From CAZLGO01 sp964559295 (GTDB lineage Archaea; Methanobacteriota; Methanobacteria; Methanobacteriales; Methanobacteriaceae), in assembly GCA_964559295.1 (NCBI GenBank), contig CAZLGO010000021.1, positions 1 through 21,680 on the forward strand: a stretch of DNA of 21,680 nt. The letters are read 5' to 3'. The translations under genes were made by a program, and so were the position numbers. Of the stretch, positions 1-6,295 are shown in pieces (the first letter of the stretch is position 1; each line of letters begins with the position of its first letter). The notes beneath the pieces were generated by a model. It worked only from the letters and a program-made list of their open reading frames with translations. It had not been told where the DNA came from and ran no database searches.

Positions 1-480
1 ACCATCGGTGGTATCAGGATCATCTACAGCTTCCTGAATTGTCAGAAAACCTTTGTCAGTTCTAGTATTGAATGGATCTGGAAGCTTAGGCACAGTTTCT
101 CCTGAAAGGATAGCATCGGATATGATATTTTCCTCTAAGTTATCAGAACTTGTGGAGGTGATTTCAGCTTCTGATTGAGGTTGTTGGAATTGTTCTGCTT
201 GAGGCTCTTCAGAATTTACTCCTGAATCTGCCCTTCCGATATCTGAATTTGGAGGACACGGGACTGTGACAAAATCGGAGTTTGATGAGATTGTTGAATC
301 AGAAATTGAAACATCCGAAACTGCATCAGAATCAGAAATGGTTGAATCTGCCGCTTCAAATGTTGCTGCATCACTTGTAACAGAATCAAAGTTCGATGTA
401 TCTTCCGCCCATACAGTTCTGCACATGGAAATAACAAAAAACAAAGCTAAAACGATCAAAATTCCCCAAGTTTTGTTCAT
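1..480 (-). CDS. Secreted Ser/Asp-rich surface protein, N-terminal part (runs off window start)
   Basis: The reading frame opens at ATG 480-478 and stays open for 160 codons to position 1, so the C-terminal part lies outside the window. An SD (GAGGG, about 485-490) precedes the ATG. Residues 1-25 form a signal peptide: MNKTW, then a hydrophobic core, then TVWA, with likely cleavage before EDTS. Residues 27-110 are a low-complexity Ser/Asp/Thr/Gln linker with no cysteine pair or fold that I recognise. The last visible residues read GFLTIQEAVDDPDTTDG. This resembles the TIQ-A-IDDPDT-DGD opening of NosD/pectate-lyase-like right-handed beta-helix domains common in archaeal surface proteins, so a beta-helix is probably cut off by the edge. 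This is inference from a short motif. The protein probably acts outside the cytoplasmic membrane. Frames on the other strand here lack such signals. Confidence 0.72.
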   Translation of the reverse strand, partial: MNKTWGILIVLALFFVISMCRTVWAEDTSNFDSVTSDAATFEAADSTISDSDAVSDVSISDSTISSNSDFVTVPCPPNSDIGRADSGVNSEEPQAEQFQQPQSEAEITSTSSDNLEENIISDAILSGETVPKLPDPFNTRTDKGFLTIQEAVDDPDTTDG

Positions 481-601
481 AATAATCCCTCAAGATTTGT
501 TATTACAAACCAATATATAAATTTTTCTATTTTGTTTTATTGTTAATTTGGATTAAATATTATACAAAATAAAAAAATTCCAAAAAAAACTAGAATTATC
601 G

Positions 602-633
602 TTATTGTGCTGTCAATGCCTTATTATGCTGTC
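602..633. repeat. Imperfect tandem 13-mer upstream of the surface protein gene
   Basis: TTATTGTGCTGTC (602-614) is repeated as TTATTATGCTGTC (621-633), 12 of 13 identical and 19 nt from start to start. It lies between the end of hxlB and the start of the surface-protein gene, about 120-150 nt upstream of that ATG. A pair of regulator sites is possible but not shown. Confidence 0.3.
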
Positions 634-656
634 TATCACTAATTCTCTAAGTTCGA

Positions 657-1241
657 TCATTCCAACACAGTGTGCCTTGCCTTAAGATCCTCTTCTGTTT
701 TTCCCATTTTATGCATAAGCTCAGCTATAACGCTGTCAAGAAATATTAGGGTAGATACCTCAAATAAAGTTCCAAGCGGTGCTAATGGTTGATGTCTTCC
801 CCTTATTTGCCTCTTTATATAGTCTCTTTCAGAATTAATCTTCGTTCTTCCTTTAATCTGTACAACCAAATCAGCAAGTTTTCCAAGGGTGGAATCCACA
901 AAAGAAGTTATAGCAATTATTTTAGCTCCCATATCTTTTGAGATCTTAGCGGTACTTATAATAAAACTTGTCTCCCCAGACCCAGAAATCGCAAGCAAGC
1001 AATCGCTATTTGTGATAGCAGGGGTTATAGTCTCTCCAACAACATAGACATTTATTCCAAGATGCATAAGCCTCATGGCAAAAGCCCTAGCAACCAGTCC
1101 AGACCTTCCAACACCCACAACAAAAACGTTTTTCGCTGAGACTAACATATCAAGCATCTTTGAGACGTCTCTATCATCAAGCTTGGAGGATACGCTCTTT
1201 ACATGGTTTAATATTTCATCTATCGCATCATCTAAGATCAT
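657..1241 (-). CDS. hxlB: 6-phospho-3-hexuloisomerase
   Basis: Interconverts D-arabino-hex-3-ulose 6-phosphate and fructose 6-phosphate. In archaea this is one half of the reversed ribulose-monophosphate route that makes ribulose 5-phosphate where the oxidative pentose-phosphate path is missing. The protein is a single SIS (sugar isomerase) domain of 194 residues, the usual family length. A glycine-rich loop GVGRSG (about 43-48) is followed by RLMHLG and VGETITPAI, then the phosphate-binding loop ISGSGET (about 85-91). I chose ATG 1241-1239 over the longer frame starting at 1268 because GGTGAG (1250-1245) sits directly before it, with the same AAT spacer as the perfect SD of the thioferritin gene. 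The partner hxlA (3-hexulose-6-phosphate synthase) is not adjacent. Confidence in the family is high. Confidence 0.93.
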   Translation of the reverse strand: MILDDAIDEILNHVKSVSSKLDDRDVSKMLDMLVSAKNVFVVGVGRSGLVARAFAMRLMHLGINVYVVGETITPAITNSDCLLAISGSGETSFIISTAKISKDMGAKIIAITSFVDSTLGKLADLVVQIKGRTKINSERDYIKRQIRGRHQPLAPLGTLFEVSTLIFLDSVIAELMHKMGKTEEDLKARHTVLE

Positions 1242-1285
1242 ATTCTCACCAGGAGTTGAGGCTTGCAATGGACTTTTATTGATTT

Positions 1286-1311
1286 GTATATATAATTGCT
1301 GGTATATATAC
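1286..1311 (-). promoter_or_regulatory. Promoter region of hxlB with two TATA-like decamers
   Basis: GTATATATAA (1286-1295) and the self-complementary GTATATATAC (1302-1311) lie 16 nt apart. Read on the minus strand, the nearer one would place a transcript start near 1264, leaving a short leader with the GGTGAG ribosome site. The second copy may be an alternative TATA box or a regulator site. Confidence 0.5.
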
Positions 1312-1447
1312 TAACAGAAGCTTTGTCTGGAACCTACTGGGAGATAGATTTACTAATAAATACGTAATGGGATAAACGAAAAATTACTAACTGGTACCTA
1401 CGATACTGCAGATATGAATAGGCTAAGTGGGAAATCAAACCTAATGG

Positions 1448-2230
1448 ATGAAAGATATGTATCTGCTACTTGTTGGTAGGGTTGCTTTTGTTTATAGCGA
1501 TATACGGATTTGCGTTTTTATATGAGAAGGATCTCCAAGAAAAAGATATTCTATTCCAAGTATCAACAATGAAAGCTTTGTCTGAAGGAGTTTATGACGG
1601 AGATATAACTTATGGAGAGTTAAAAAGCATGGAGATATTAGAATAGGAACCTTCAATAATCTTGACGGAGAAATGATCGAATTATTGTAATTTTATCAGA
1701 TAAAATCAAATGGAATAGTTTATTCTGTTGATGATTCCATGAGGACACTATTGCTGTTGTGACTTTCTTTGAACCTGAAAAAACGTTATTATTAGGCAAA
1801 TCAATGGATTACCAACAATTGGAACAATATTTAAACAATTCTCTACCAGGCAAAAAACATCTTCTACGCCATCAAAATAGAGGGGGTTTTTAAATACATA
1901 AAAGCAAGAAGTGTTCCCAAACAAAATAAACCATACTATCCACTTGCTGAAGTTGTAAAAAACCAGTCTACATTTGAATTTTATGATGTGAAAGGTACAA
2001 TAGTAGGCTTCTGGTGTCCTGAATATGTTGGGGGAATAAACCTTCCAGGCTACTATCATTTTCATTTTATTACCCAAGATAGAAGAGCAGGAGGGCACCT
2101 TATTGACCGTCAGCTTCAGAATGCAATGATTGGGATTGATTATACTTCTTGATTTTATATGATGTTGCCAGAGATCGATGAGTTTTTTAAAGTGAATTTA
2201 ACAAAAGACAAACAAACTGGTAAAATATAG
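1448..2230 (+). pseudogene. budA: Decayed secreted alpha-acetolactate decarboxylase
   Basis: An intact enzyme would convert 2-acetolactate to acetoin and CO2. Reading across frames recovers nearly the whole family: an N-terminal hydrophobic segment (MKDMYLLLVG, then LLLFIAIYGFAFLY), ILFQVSTMKALSEGVYDGD, IGTFNNLDGEMI, FYQIKSNGIVYSVDDSM, AVVTFFEPEKT, NIFYAIKIEGVFKYIKARSV, EVVKNQSTFEF, KGTIVGFWCPEYV and GYYHFHFITQDRRAGGH. The zinc-ligand histidines (HFH and the later GGH) are still present. The frame shifts about four times: near 1480, near 1623, near 1742, and in the A-run at 1852-1857. Two stops lie in frame, TAA 1688-1690 and TGA 2150-2152. The original stop is probably TAG 2228-2230. It cannot give a full enzyme as written. 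The LysR-like gene starts 31 nt downstream, suggesting one former transcript. Family identification is confident. Confidence 0.88.
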
Positions 2231-2261
2231 GATCAGCACTTCGGTTGATAGTATTTAAAAA

Positions 2262-3134
2262 GTGATTTATGTGAAAACCTACCCGAAATTGACTCTTACG
2301 ATAGGCAGATACACATTTGATCATAAGTTTTTTGAAACTCTGGATGAGATATCTAAAACATGGTCTCAGCGAAAAGCTGCCAAAAGGCTCGGTATTTCTC
2401 ATGCAGTATTAAATCGCCGTATAAAAAGTGCTGAAGAAAAACTTGGCTTTAAACTTCTTGATACCACCGGTGCAGGTTCTGGATTAACAGACACTGCTTG
2501 GAAAATTCTTTTAAGGTATAAAAAATATGAAAAAAGGTTAAAAGAACGAGAAAAACTTACAATTTGCGGAGGATATGTATCTTCTGGTCTTTTAGAGATT
2601 TTATCATCAGAATATGGTTTGGATGCCATAATTTATCGAACAGATGATGAAAGTGCTATGTATCTTGCTGAAATGGACATGATAGACCTCTTAGCTTTAG
2701 ATGATCCTGTACATGCCTTCATGCGGGATCTGGATTTTATACCAATCGCCTATGATCATCTTGTCCTGGTATCAGGTGATACTCAAATAGATGATTTGAG
2801 TGATTTAAATGGAAAAAAATTTATCGAGGTGCCAAACTCCTCCCAAAGACTTGCATGGAATACATTAGATAACAAAGGAATCAAATATCAGATAATAAAA
2901 CAGTGCAAATCACCATATACAGCCTTGGAGACGGTTAAAAATAGTAAAGATCTATATACTTTTTTAAACAGCAGTTTTTCCTCAGGGTCTAACATCATAA
3001 AAGATGAGACAAGGCATATAATAAGTGTTGTTGTATATAAAAAACATGAAAAAACAATAGATGACTTCATAGACTTTATTTTAGATAAGGGACAAAATGT
3101 TGTTGAAAGATGTGGATTTGAGAGAATAAGATAG
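2262..3134 (+). CDS. LysR/ModE-like transcriptional regulator with periplasmic-binding-protein fold
   Basis: A 290-residue DNA-binding regulator. Residues about 20-68 form a LysR/ModE-type winged helix-turn-helix: FFETLDEISKTWSQRKAAKRLG, then ISHAVLNRRIKSAEEKLGFKLL, with a wing at TTGAGSGLTDTAW. A helical linker (KKYEKRLKEREK, about 87-98) leads to a substrate-binding domain opening with LTICGGYVSSGLLEIL, as expected for an effector-sensing type 2 periplasmic-binding fold. The ligand cannot be read from the sequence. The start is GTG at 2262, with a second GTG at 2271; no good SD precedes either, so the transcript may be leaderless, with TATTTAAAA at 2252-2260 nearby. It is co-directional with and 31 nt after the budA pseudogene, so it may be an orphaned regulator of acetoin formation, by analogy with bacterial AlsR/BudR. 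That target is inference. Confidence 0.8.
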   Translation: MIYVKTYPKLTLTIGRYTFDHKFFETLDEISKTWSQRKAAKRLGISHAVLNRRIKSAEEKLGFKLLDTTGAGSGLTDTAWKILLRYKKYEKRLKEREKLTICGGYVSSGLLEILSSEYGLDAIIYRTDDESAMYLAEMDMIDLLALDDPVHAFMRDLDFIPIAYDHLVLVSGDTQIDDLSDLNGKKFIEVPNSSQRLAWNTLDNKGIKYQIIKQCKSPYTALETVKNSKDLYTFLNSSFSSGSNIIKDETRHIISVVVYKKHEKTIDDFIDFILDKGQNVVERCGFERIR

Positions 3135-3208
3135 ATCCGTATCGTTCCATTATGTTGACAACGGTTTTTGCAAATGGCTTATTTGTCCATCTAAAGTCCT
3201 GCTTAATC

Positions 3209-3439
3209 CTATTTTAATATCCCAACCACAGGAAATCTTTCAAGTAAATCTGAACCATGTGGAGCATCCCTAAGAGCATCGGTTAGATCTTCACCAGCTT
3301 TGTGGGTAACCTGATGCTTTCCGTCCTGCCATAGAAAACTATCAGATACATCGTATACTTTCCCTCTATATGCTATAAATGCTGGGGCTCCATTTTCGCC
3401 GTTGTATTTTTCAAGTTCTTTTTTGCTAAATTCCTTCAT
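3209..3439 (-). CDS. Small soluble cytochrome b5-like heme-binding protein
   Basis: A 76-residue protein consisting of one cytochrome b5-like heme/steroid-binding domain. Typical blocks are FSKKELEKYNG at the N-terminus, FIAYRGKVYDVSDSFLW in the middle, and GKHQVTHKAGEDLTDALRDA with PHG near the C-terminus, ending FPVVGILK. His in GKH and His in PHG are the likely axial heme ligands. There is no signal peptide or membrane segment, so it should be cytoplasmic. Only a weak SD (TGGAA) precedes the ATG. It lies 48 nt downstream of the thioferritin gene on the same strand and is probably co-transcribed. A small electron carrier for iron release or iron oxidation is a reasonable guess, not shown by the sequence. 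Confidence 0.85.
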   Translation of the reverse strand: MKEFSKKELEKYNGENGAPAFIAYRGKVYDVSDSFLWQDGKHQVTHKAGEDLTDALRDAPHGSDLLERFPVVGILK

Positions 3440-3454
3440 ATTTCCATAAAAATA

Positions 3455-3478
3455 GGATACCCTGATGAATCAGGATCC
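3455..3478. promoter_or_regulatory. Hairpin between thioferritin and cytochrome b5 genes
   Basis: CCTGAT-GA-ATCAGG (3461-3474) is a perfect 6-bp inverted repeat, flanked by GGAT (3455-3458) and ATCC (3475-3478), which extend the stem across an AC bulge. It sits in the 48-nt gap just after the thioferritin stop codon. It could be a processing or stability element that sets different mRNA levels for the two genes. No T-run follows on the minus strand. Confidence 0.4.
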
Positions 3479-3487
3479 CAATTCGAT

Positions 3488-4039
3488 CTATTTTAGGAAC
3501 TTTGATACAAATGGAGAAGTCTCTCCTCTGCGTAGGAAGTGTCCAGAAGGTCCTTCACCCAAAAACTCGGCAAACCAGGATTCATGTTCAATTTCCTCAT
3601 GTAGGATCGAAAGCGATAGATCATAGGTTCTGTGGTCTTTTCCAGCAGTAAGATTGCAGATGTTGGTGTATTGTCGAACTGCACACCTTTCAGCTTCCAC
3701 AAGAACTTTCAGGATTTTGTTAACATCGCTTATATCCTCAGGTAAGTACGCTGGTGGGCATCCTGATATGTCATGGAACTCCTTCATATCTTTGGGCAGG
3801 CTTCCTCCAAGTTCGTATATGCGGGGTACAAGAGCCTCAAAGTGGTTTCGATCCTCAATACGAGCTGTTTCTGCAATTTCTTTAATAGTCTCTCCATCCA
3901 ATCCGATTAAATTACATCGAAGGATAGTATAGTAGTAGTAAGTTGTAAGTTCTGCTGCCGCATTCTTTACCAAGAGTTCCACCAATTCGTCAATATCTAT
4001 ACCAGATCTCTTAACCATCTCTTGTGATACTTTGGCCAT
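3488..4039 (-). CDS. Dps-like (DPSL) thioferritin
   Basis: A 183-residue ferritin-superfamily protein that should form a hollow cage, oxidise and store iron, and protect against peroxide. The four-helix bundle carries a bacterioferritin-like diiron site: Glu30 (NAAAEL), Glu62 and His66 (EDRNHF), Glu115 (EAE), and Glu149 and His152 (HEEIEHE). Between helices 2 and 3 and in helix 3 lie the two cysteines that mark DPSL thioferritins, Cys94 (SGCPPAYLPED) and Cys119 (ERCAVRQY). The start is secure: GGAGGTGAG (4051-4043) lies three bases before the ATG and pairs almost perfectly with archaeal 16S rRNA, predicting strong translation. A TATA-like stretch at about 4085-4093 fits a private promoter. 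Its neighbours are a ZIP transporter upstream and a cytochrome b5-like gene downstream. Confidence 0.92.
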   Translation of the reverse strand: MAKVSQEMVKRSGIDIDELVELLVKNAAAELTTYYYYTILRCNLIGLDGETIKEIAETARIEDRNHFEALVPRIYELGGSLPKDMKEFHDISGCPPAYLPEDISDVNKILKVLVEAERCAVRQYTNICNLTAGKDHRTYDLSLSILHEEIEHESWFAEFLGEGPSGHFLRRGETSPFVSKFLK

Positions 4040-4084
4040 ATTCTCACCTCCATCGATTTTAGGTATATTTTTATTTTAACTCCA

Positions 4085-4093
4085 TAATATAAT
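4085..4093 (-). promoter_or_regulatory. TATA box of the thioferritin gene
   Basis: On the minus strand the sequence ATTATATTA (4093-4085) lies about 46 nt before the ATG. This gives a predicted transcript start near 4065 and a leader holding the strong SD. The gap of 86 nt after the ZIP stop codon leaves room for a separate promoter. Confidence 0.45.
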
Positions 4094-4125
4094 TTCCATT
4101 TTTATTACAAAATTATATTTTATGA

Positions 4126-4947
4126 TTAACTAAATGTTAAATCAAGTATCATCATCACTACAAAACCTATCATTGCACACAAAGTGGCTAAATCTGTATT
4201 ACCACTCCTCTGACACTCTGGAATCAGATCCTCTATGACAACAAATATCATGGCACCTGCGGCAAATCCTAGAGCATATGGCAGAATAGGTTGCGAAATC
4301 GTAACTATCAAAACTCCAATAACACCAGCAATAGGTTCAACAATCCCAGATAACTGCCCATACCAGAAACTTTTCAGGGAAGACAACCCTTCACCCCGAA
4401 GAGGCATAGAAACCGCCATTCCCTCTGGAAAATTTTGAATCCCAATGGCGATGGCTAATGATATGGCAGCAGCTAAAGAAGCAGGATGAAAACCCGCAGC
4501 AACGGCTCCAAAAGCAACTCCAACCGCAAGACCTTCGGGAATGTTGTGTAAGGTTACAGCAAGTATAAGTAATCTGTTTCGATGCCAAAGCGTCTTAATT
4601 CCTTCAGCTTCTTCTATTGGGCATCCAGGATGAAGATGGGGAATTATTTTGTCAATTACTACAAGGAAAATACCTCCCATAAGAAAACCCACAACAGCAG
4701 GGACCCAGGTTGGAATGCCTTTTCCTGCTGACATTTCAATGGCTGGTGCAAGCAGTGACCAGAAACTCGCAGCGATCATAATTCCAGCTGCAAAGCCAAG
4801 AGAACCATCAAGTAGTTTTCTGTTCACTTTTTTGACCATGAATACTGCTGCTGCCCCAAAAACCGTCATTAACCATGTAAAAGACGTTGCAATAAGAGTC
4901 TGTATTACAGGATGGAGATTTCCTATGGTGTCTATCATTGTTTTCAC
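4126..4947 (-). CDS. ZIP family divalent metal transporter (GufA-like)
   Basis: A 273-residue inner-membrane permease with about eight hydrophobic segments. It is expected to bring Zn2+, Fe2+ or Mn2+ into the cytoplasm. The metal-site motifs of the family are present: HNIPEG (134-139) in transmembrane segment 4 and QNFPEG (171-176) in segment 5, with a further Glu204 in GQLSGIVEP. A loop with HLHPGC (104-109) between segments 3 and 4 is a likely cytoplasmic metal-binding loop. The frame starts at GTG 4947; an ATG three codons later is an alternative. Neither has a close SD, while a good SD (GAGGTGAT, 4982-4975) lies further upstream. The metal specificity cannot be told from the sequence. It is followed on the same strand by the thioferritin gene, consistent with a role in iron handling. 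Confidence 0.88.
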   Translation of the reverse strand: MKTMIDTIGNLHPVIQTLIATSFTWLMTVFGAAAVFMVKKVNRKLLDGSLGFAAGIMIAASFWSLLAPAIEMSAGKGIPTWVPAVVGFLMGGIFLVVIDKIIPHLHPGCPIEEAEGIKTLWHRNRLLILAVTLHNIPEGLAVGVAFGAVAAGFHPASLAAAISLAIAIGIQNFPEGMAVSMPLRGEGLSSLKSFWYGQLSGIVEPIAGVIGVLIVTISQPILPYALGFAAGAMIFVVIEDLIPECQRSGNTDLATLCAMIGFVVMMILDLTFS

Positions 4948-5154
4948 ATTTTTAATTTTATTTCATAAAAATTCATCACCTCAGACAGATCAAGTGAAAT
5001 ATATGTAATTGTGCGATGCATCTCGTGTTTTTTGTGAAAGTTCTAAATTGATGTGAGAAGCATCAGGTTCTTTATCGTGTTGTACTTTTTGTGGATATAA
5101 CGTGCTTTTCGTCCCTTTTGATTCTTTTTAATTACCTATTCAAATTTTAGTTAA

Positions 5155-5163
5155 TTATAAATA
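5155..5163 (+). promoter_or_regulatory. TATA box of the nucleoside kinase gene
   Basis: TTATAAATA at 5155-5163 lies about 35 nt before the TTG start. It predicts a transcript start near 5185 with a very short leader that would still include part of the GGTGAT ribosome site (5186-5191). The rest of the 247-nt gap to the ZIP gene is AT-rich with no gene I can support. Confidence 0.45.
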
Positions 5164-5194
5164 TTTCAAAGATCAAAATAAGGCAGGTGATAGA

Positions 5195-6112
5195 TTGGAA
5201 AAAACAGCGGATTTACTTGCAATCGGACACACCGCATTCGATTATATAGTCCAAGTGAAGGAATTCCCACAGCCAAATTCATCGACATCGATAAAAAAAA
5301 TAAAAACCTTTTTTGGAGGAGCAGCAGCAAACGTTGCAGTAGTTGCTTCCAAATTAGGACTTAAATCAGCACTTATATCTGCTGTTGGAGATGATTTTAT
5401 AGGTTCAGCGTATCATGAAAAACTCAAAAAGATGCATATAGATACAAAAAGCATGATAGTAGTTGAGGGCGAAAAAACTCCCATGGCATGGGTATTTACA
5501 GATTCTAATAACAATCAGATAAGTTATTTTTATTGGGGAGCTGCAAATTATTTTAAAAAATCAGATCCACCTGAGAAAACCATAAAAAAATCAAAAGCAG
5601 TTCATCTGGCAACTGGGGATCCAGGTTTCAACAGAAGGGCAGGAGAGGTAGCCCACAGACATGAAAAACTCATCTCATTTGATCCTGGTCAGGATCTTCA
5701 TGTTTATTCCAAAGAAGAGCTTAGAAGTGTTTTAGAAATTTGTGACATTCTTTTTGGAAACCGTTATGAAATCGACAGAATCCTTAAGACATTAAAGATG
5801 GATATGGAGGATCTAAGAAAAGCTGGCCCTGAAATTGTAGTTAAAACTTATGGGAAGGATGGAAGCACTATATATGCACAAAGGAAAATAAGGATAGATG
5901 CTATAGTTAAAAACCCATTTGATCCAACTGGGGCTGGAGATTCCTATCGCGCTGGATTTTTATATGCCTATTTGAATGAGAAAGATCTCGAAACCTGTGG
6001 AAAATTTGCCTCATCTGTTGCATCCTTTGTGGTTGAAGCTGAAGGATGCCAGACCAATGTTCCAGATTTTAAGATGGCGAAAGGACGAATGGAGCAAATG
6101 TGGGACGTATAA
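5195..6112 (+). CDS. PfkB-family nucleoside kinase (MJ0406-like)
   Basis: A 305-residue ribokinase-family kinase. It starts at TTG 5195 after AGGTGAT. The N-terminal substrate motif is LLAIGHTAFDYIV with the glycine-rich FFGGAAANVAVVASKLG (about 39-56). Then come VGDDFIGS and the ATP/anion-hole motif DPTGAGDSYRAGF, with the catalytic base Asp249. Blocks such as ETCGK, SFVVEAEGCQTNVP, TPMAWVFTD, NQISYFYWGAA and ATGDPGFN match, from memory, the Methanocaldococcus jannaschii MJ0406 kinase, which phosphorylates several nucleosides including cytidine, inosine and guanosine. I therefore prefer nucleoside salvage over sugar phosphorylation. It is cytoplasmic. A cytosine deaminase and an adenylosuccinate lyase in the same window also belong to nucleotide metabolism, but they are not in one operon. 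Confidence 0.85.
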   Translation: MEKTADLLAIGHTAFDYIVQVKEFPQPNSSTSIKKIKTFFGGAAANVAVVASKLGLKSALISAVGDDFIGSAYHEKLKKMHIDTKSMIVVEGEKTPMAWVFTDSNNNQISYFYWGAANYFKKSDPPEKTIKKSKAVHLATGDPGFNRRAGEVAHRHEKLISFDPGQDLHVYSKEELRSVLEICDILFGNRYEIDRILKTLKMDMEDLRKAGPEIVVKTYGKDGSTIYAQRKIRIDAIVKNPFDPTGAGDSYRAGFLYAYLNEKDLETCGKFASSVASFVVEAEGCQTNVPDFKMAKGRMEQMWDV

Positions 6113-6243
6113 TTTCAATAGAAAGTTTTAAAACATAAGAGTTATAAGTTCTACAACGTTAATTGTTTCGGTGTAAACGATATCTATTTTTACATTGAAC
6201 ATAAATATTGGGGTGAATCAATAAACCGAATAATCGTCTTTAA

Positions 6244-6259
6244 GTCCAATTAATTTGAC
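6244..6259. promoter_or_regulatory. Possible operator palindrome in the thiC leader
   Basis: GTCCAATTAATTTGAC is a 16-bp near-perfect palindrome with one mismatched pair, 36 nt before the thiC ATG. A TATA-like CATAAATATT (6201-6210) upstream would put the transcript start near 6233, so the palindrome would lie just after it. I see no TPP-riboswitch core motifs in this leader, so a protein repressor is the likelier control. The assignment is tentative. Confidence 0.3.
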
Positions 6260-6295
6260 TAAAATCTGAAATTAACAAAAAAACATGGTGATTCT

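Noticed and set aside
266..520. 84-codon plus-strand frame at the left end
   Set aside because: It is the complement of the Ser/Asp-rich surface protein, which has a signal peptide and ribosome site; GA-rich repeats give open frames on both strands.
1748..2098. 116-codon minus-strand frame with hydrophobic residues
   Set aside because: It is antisense to the budA remnant, whose plus-strand translation matches a known family; the minus frame shows no motif or ribosome site.
2150..2152. TGA in the budA remnant as a possible selenocysteine codon
   Set aside because: Family members have an ordinary acidic residue at this place, and the gene already carries several frameshifts and a TAA.
6113..6295. 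TPP riboswitch before thiC
   Set aside because: I could not find the conserved core motifs of the THI element, such as CTGAGA, in the leader.
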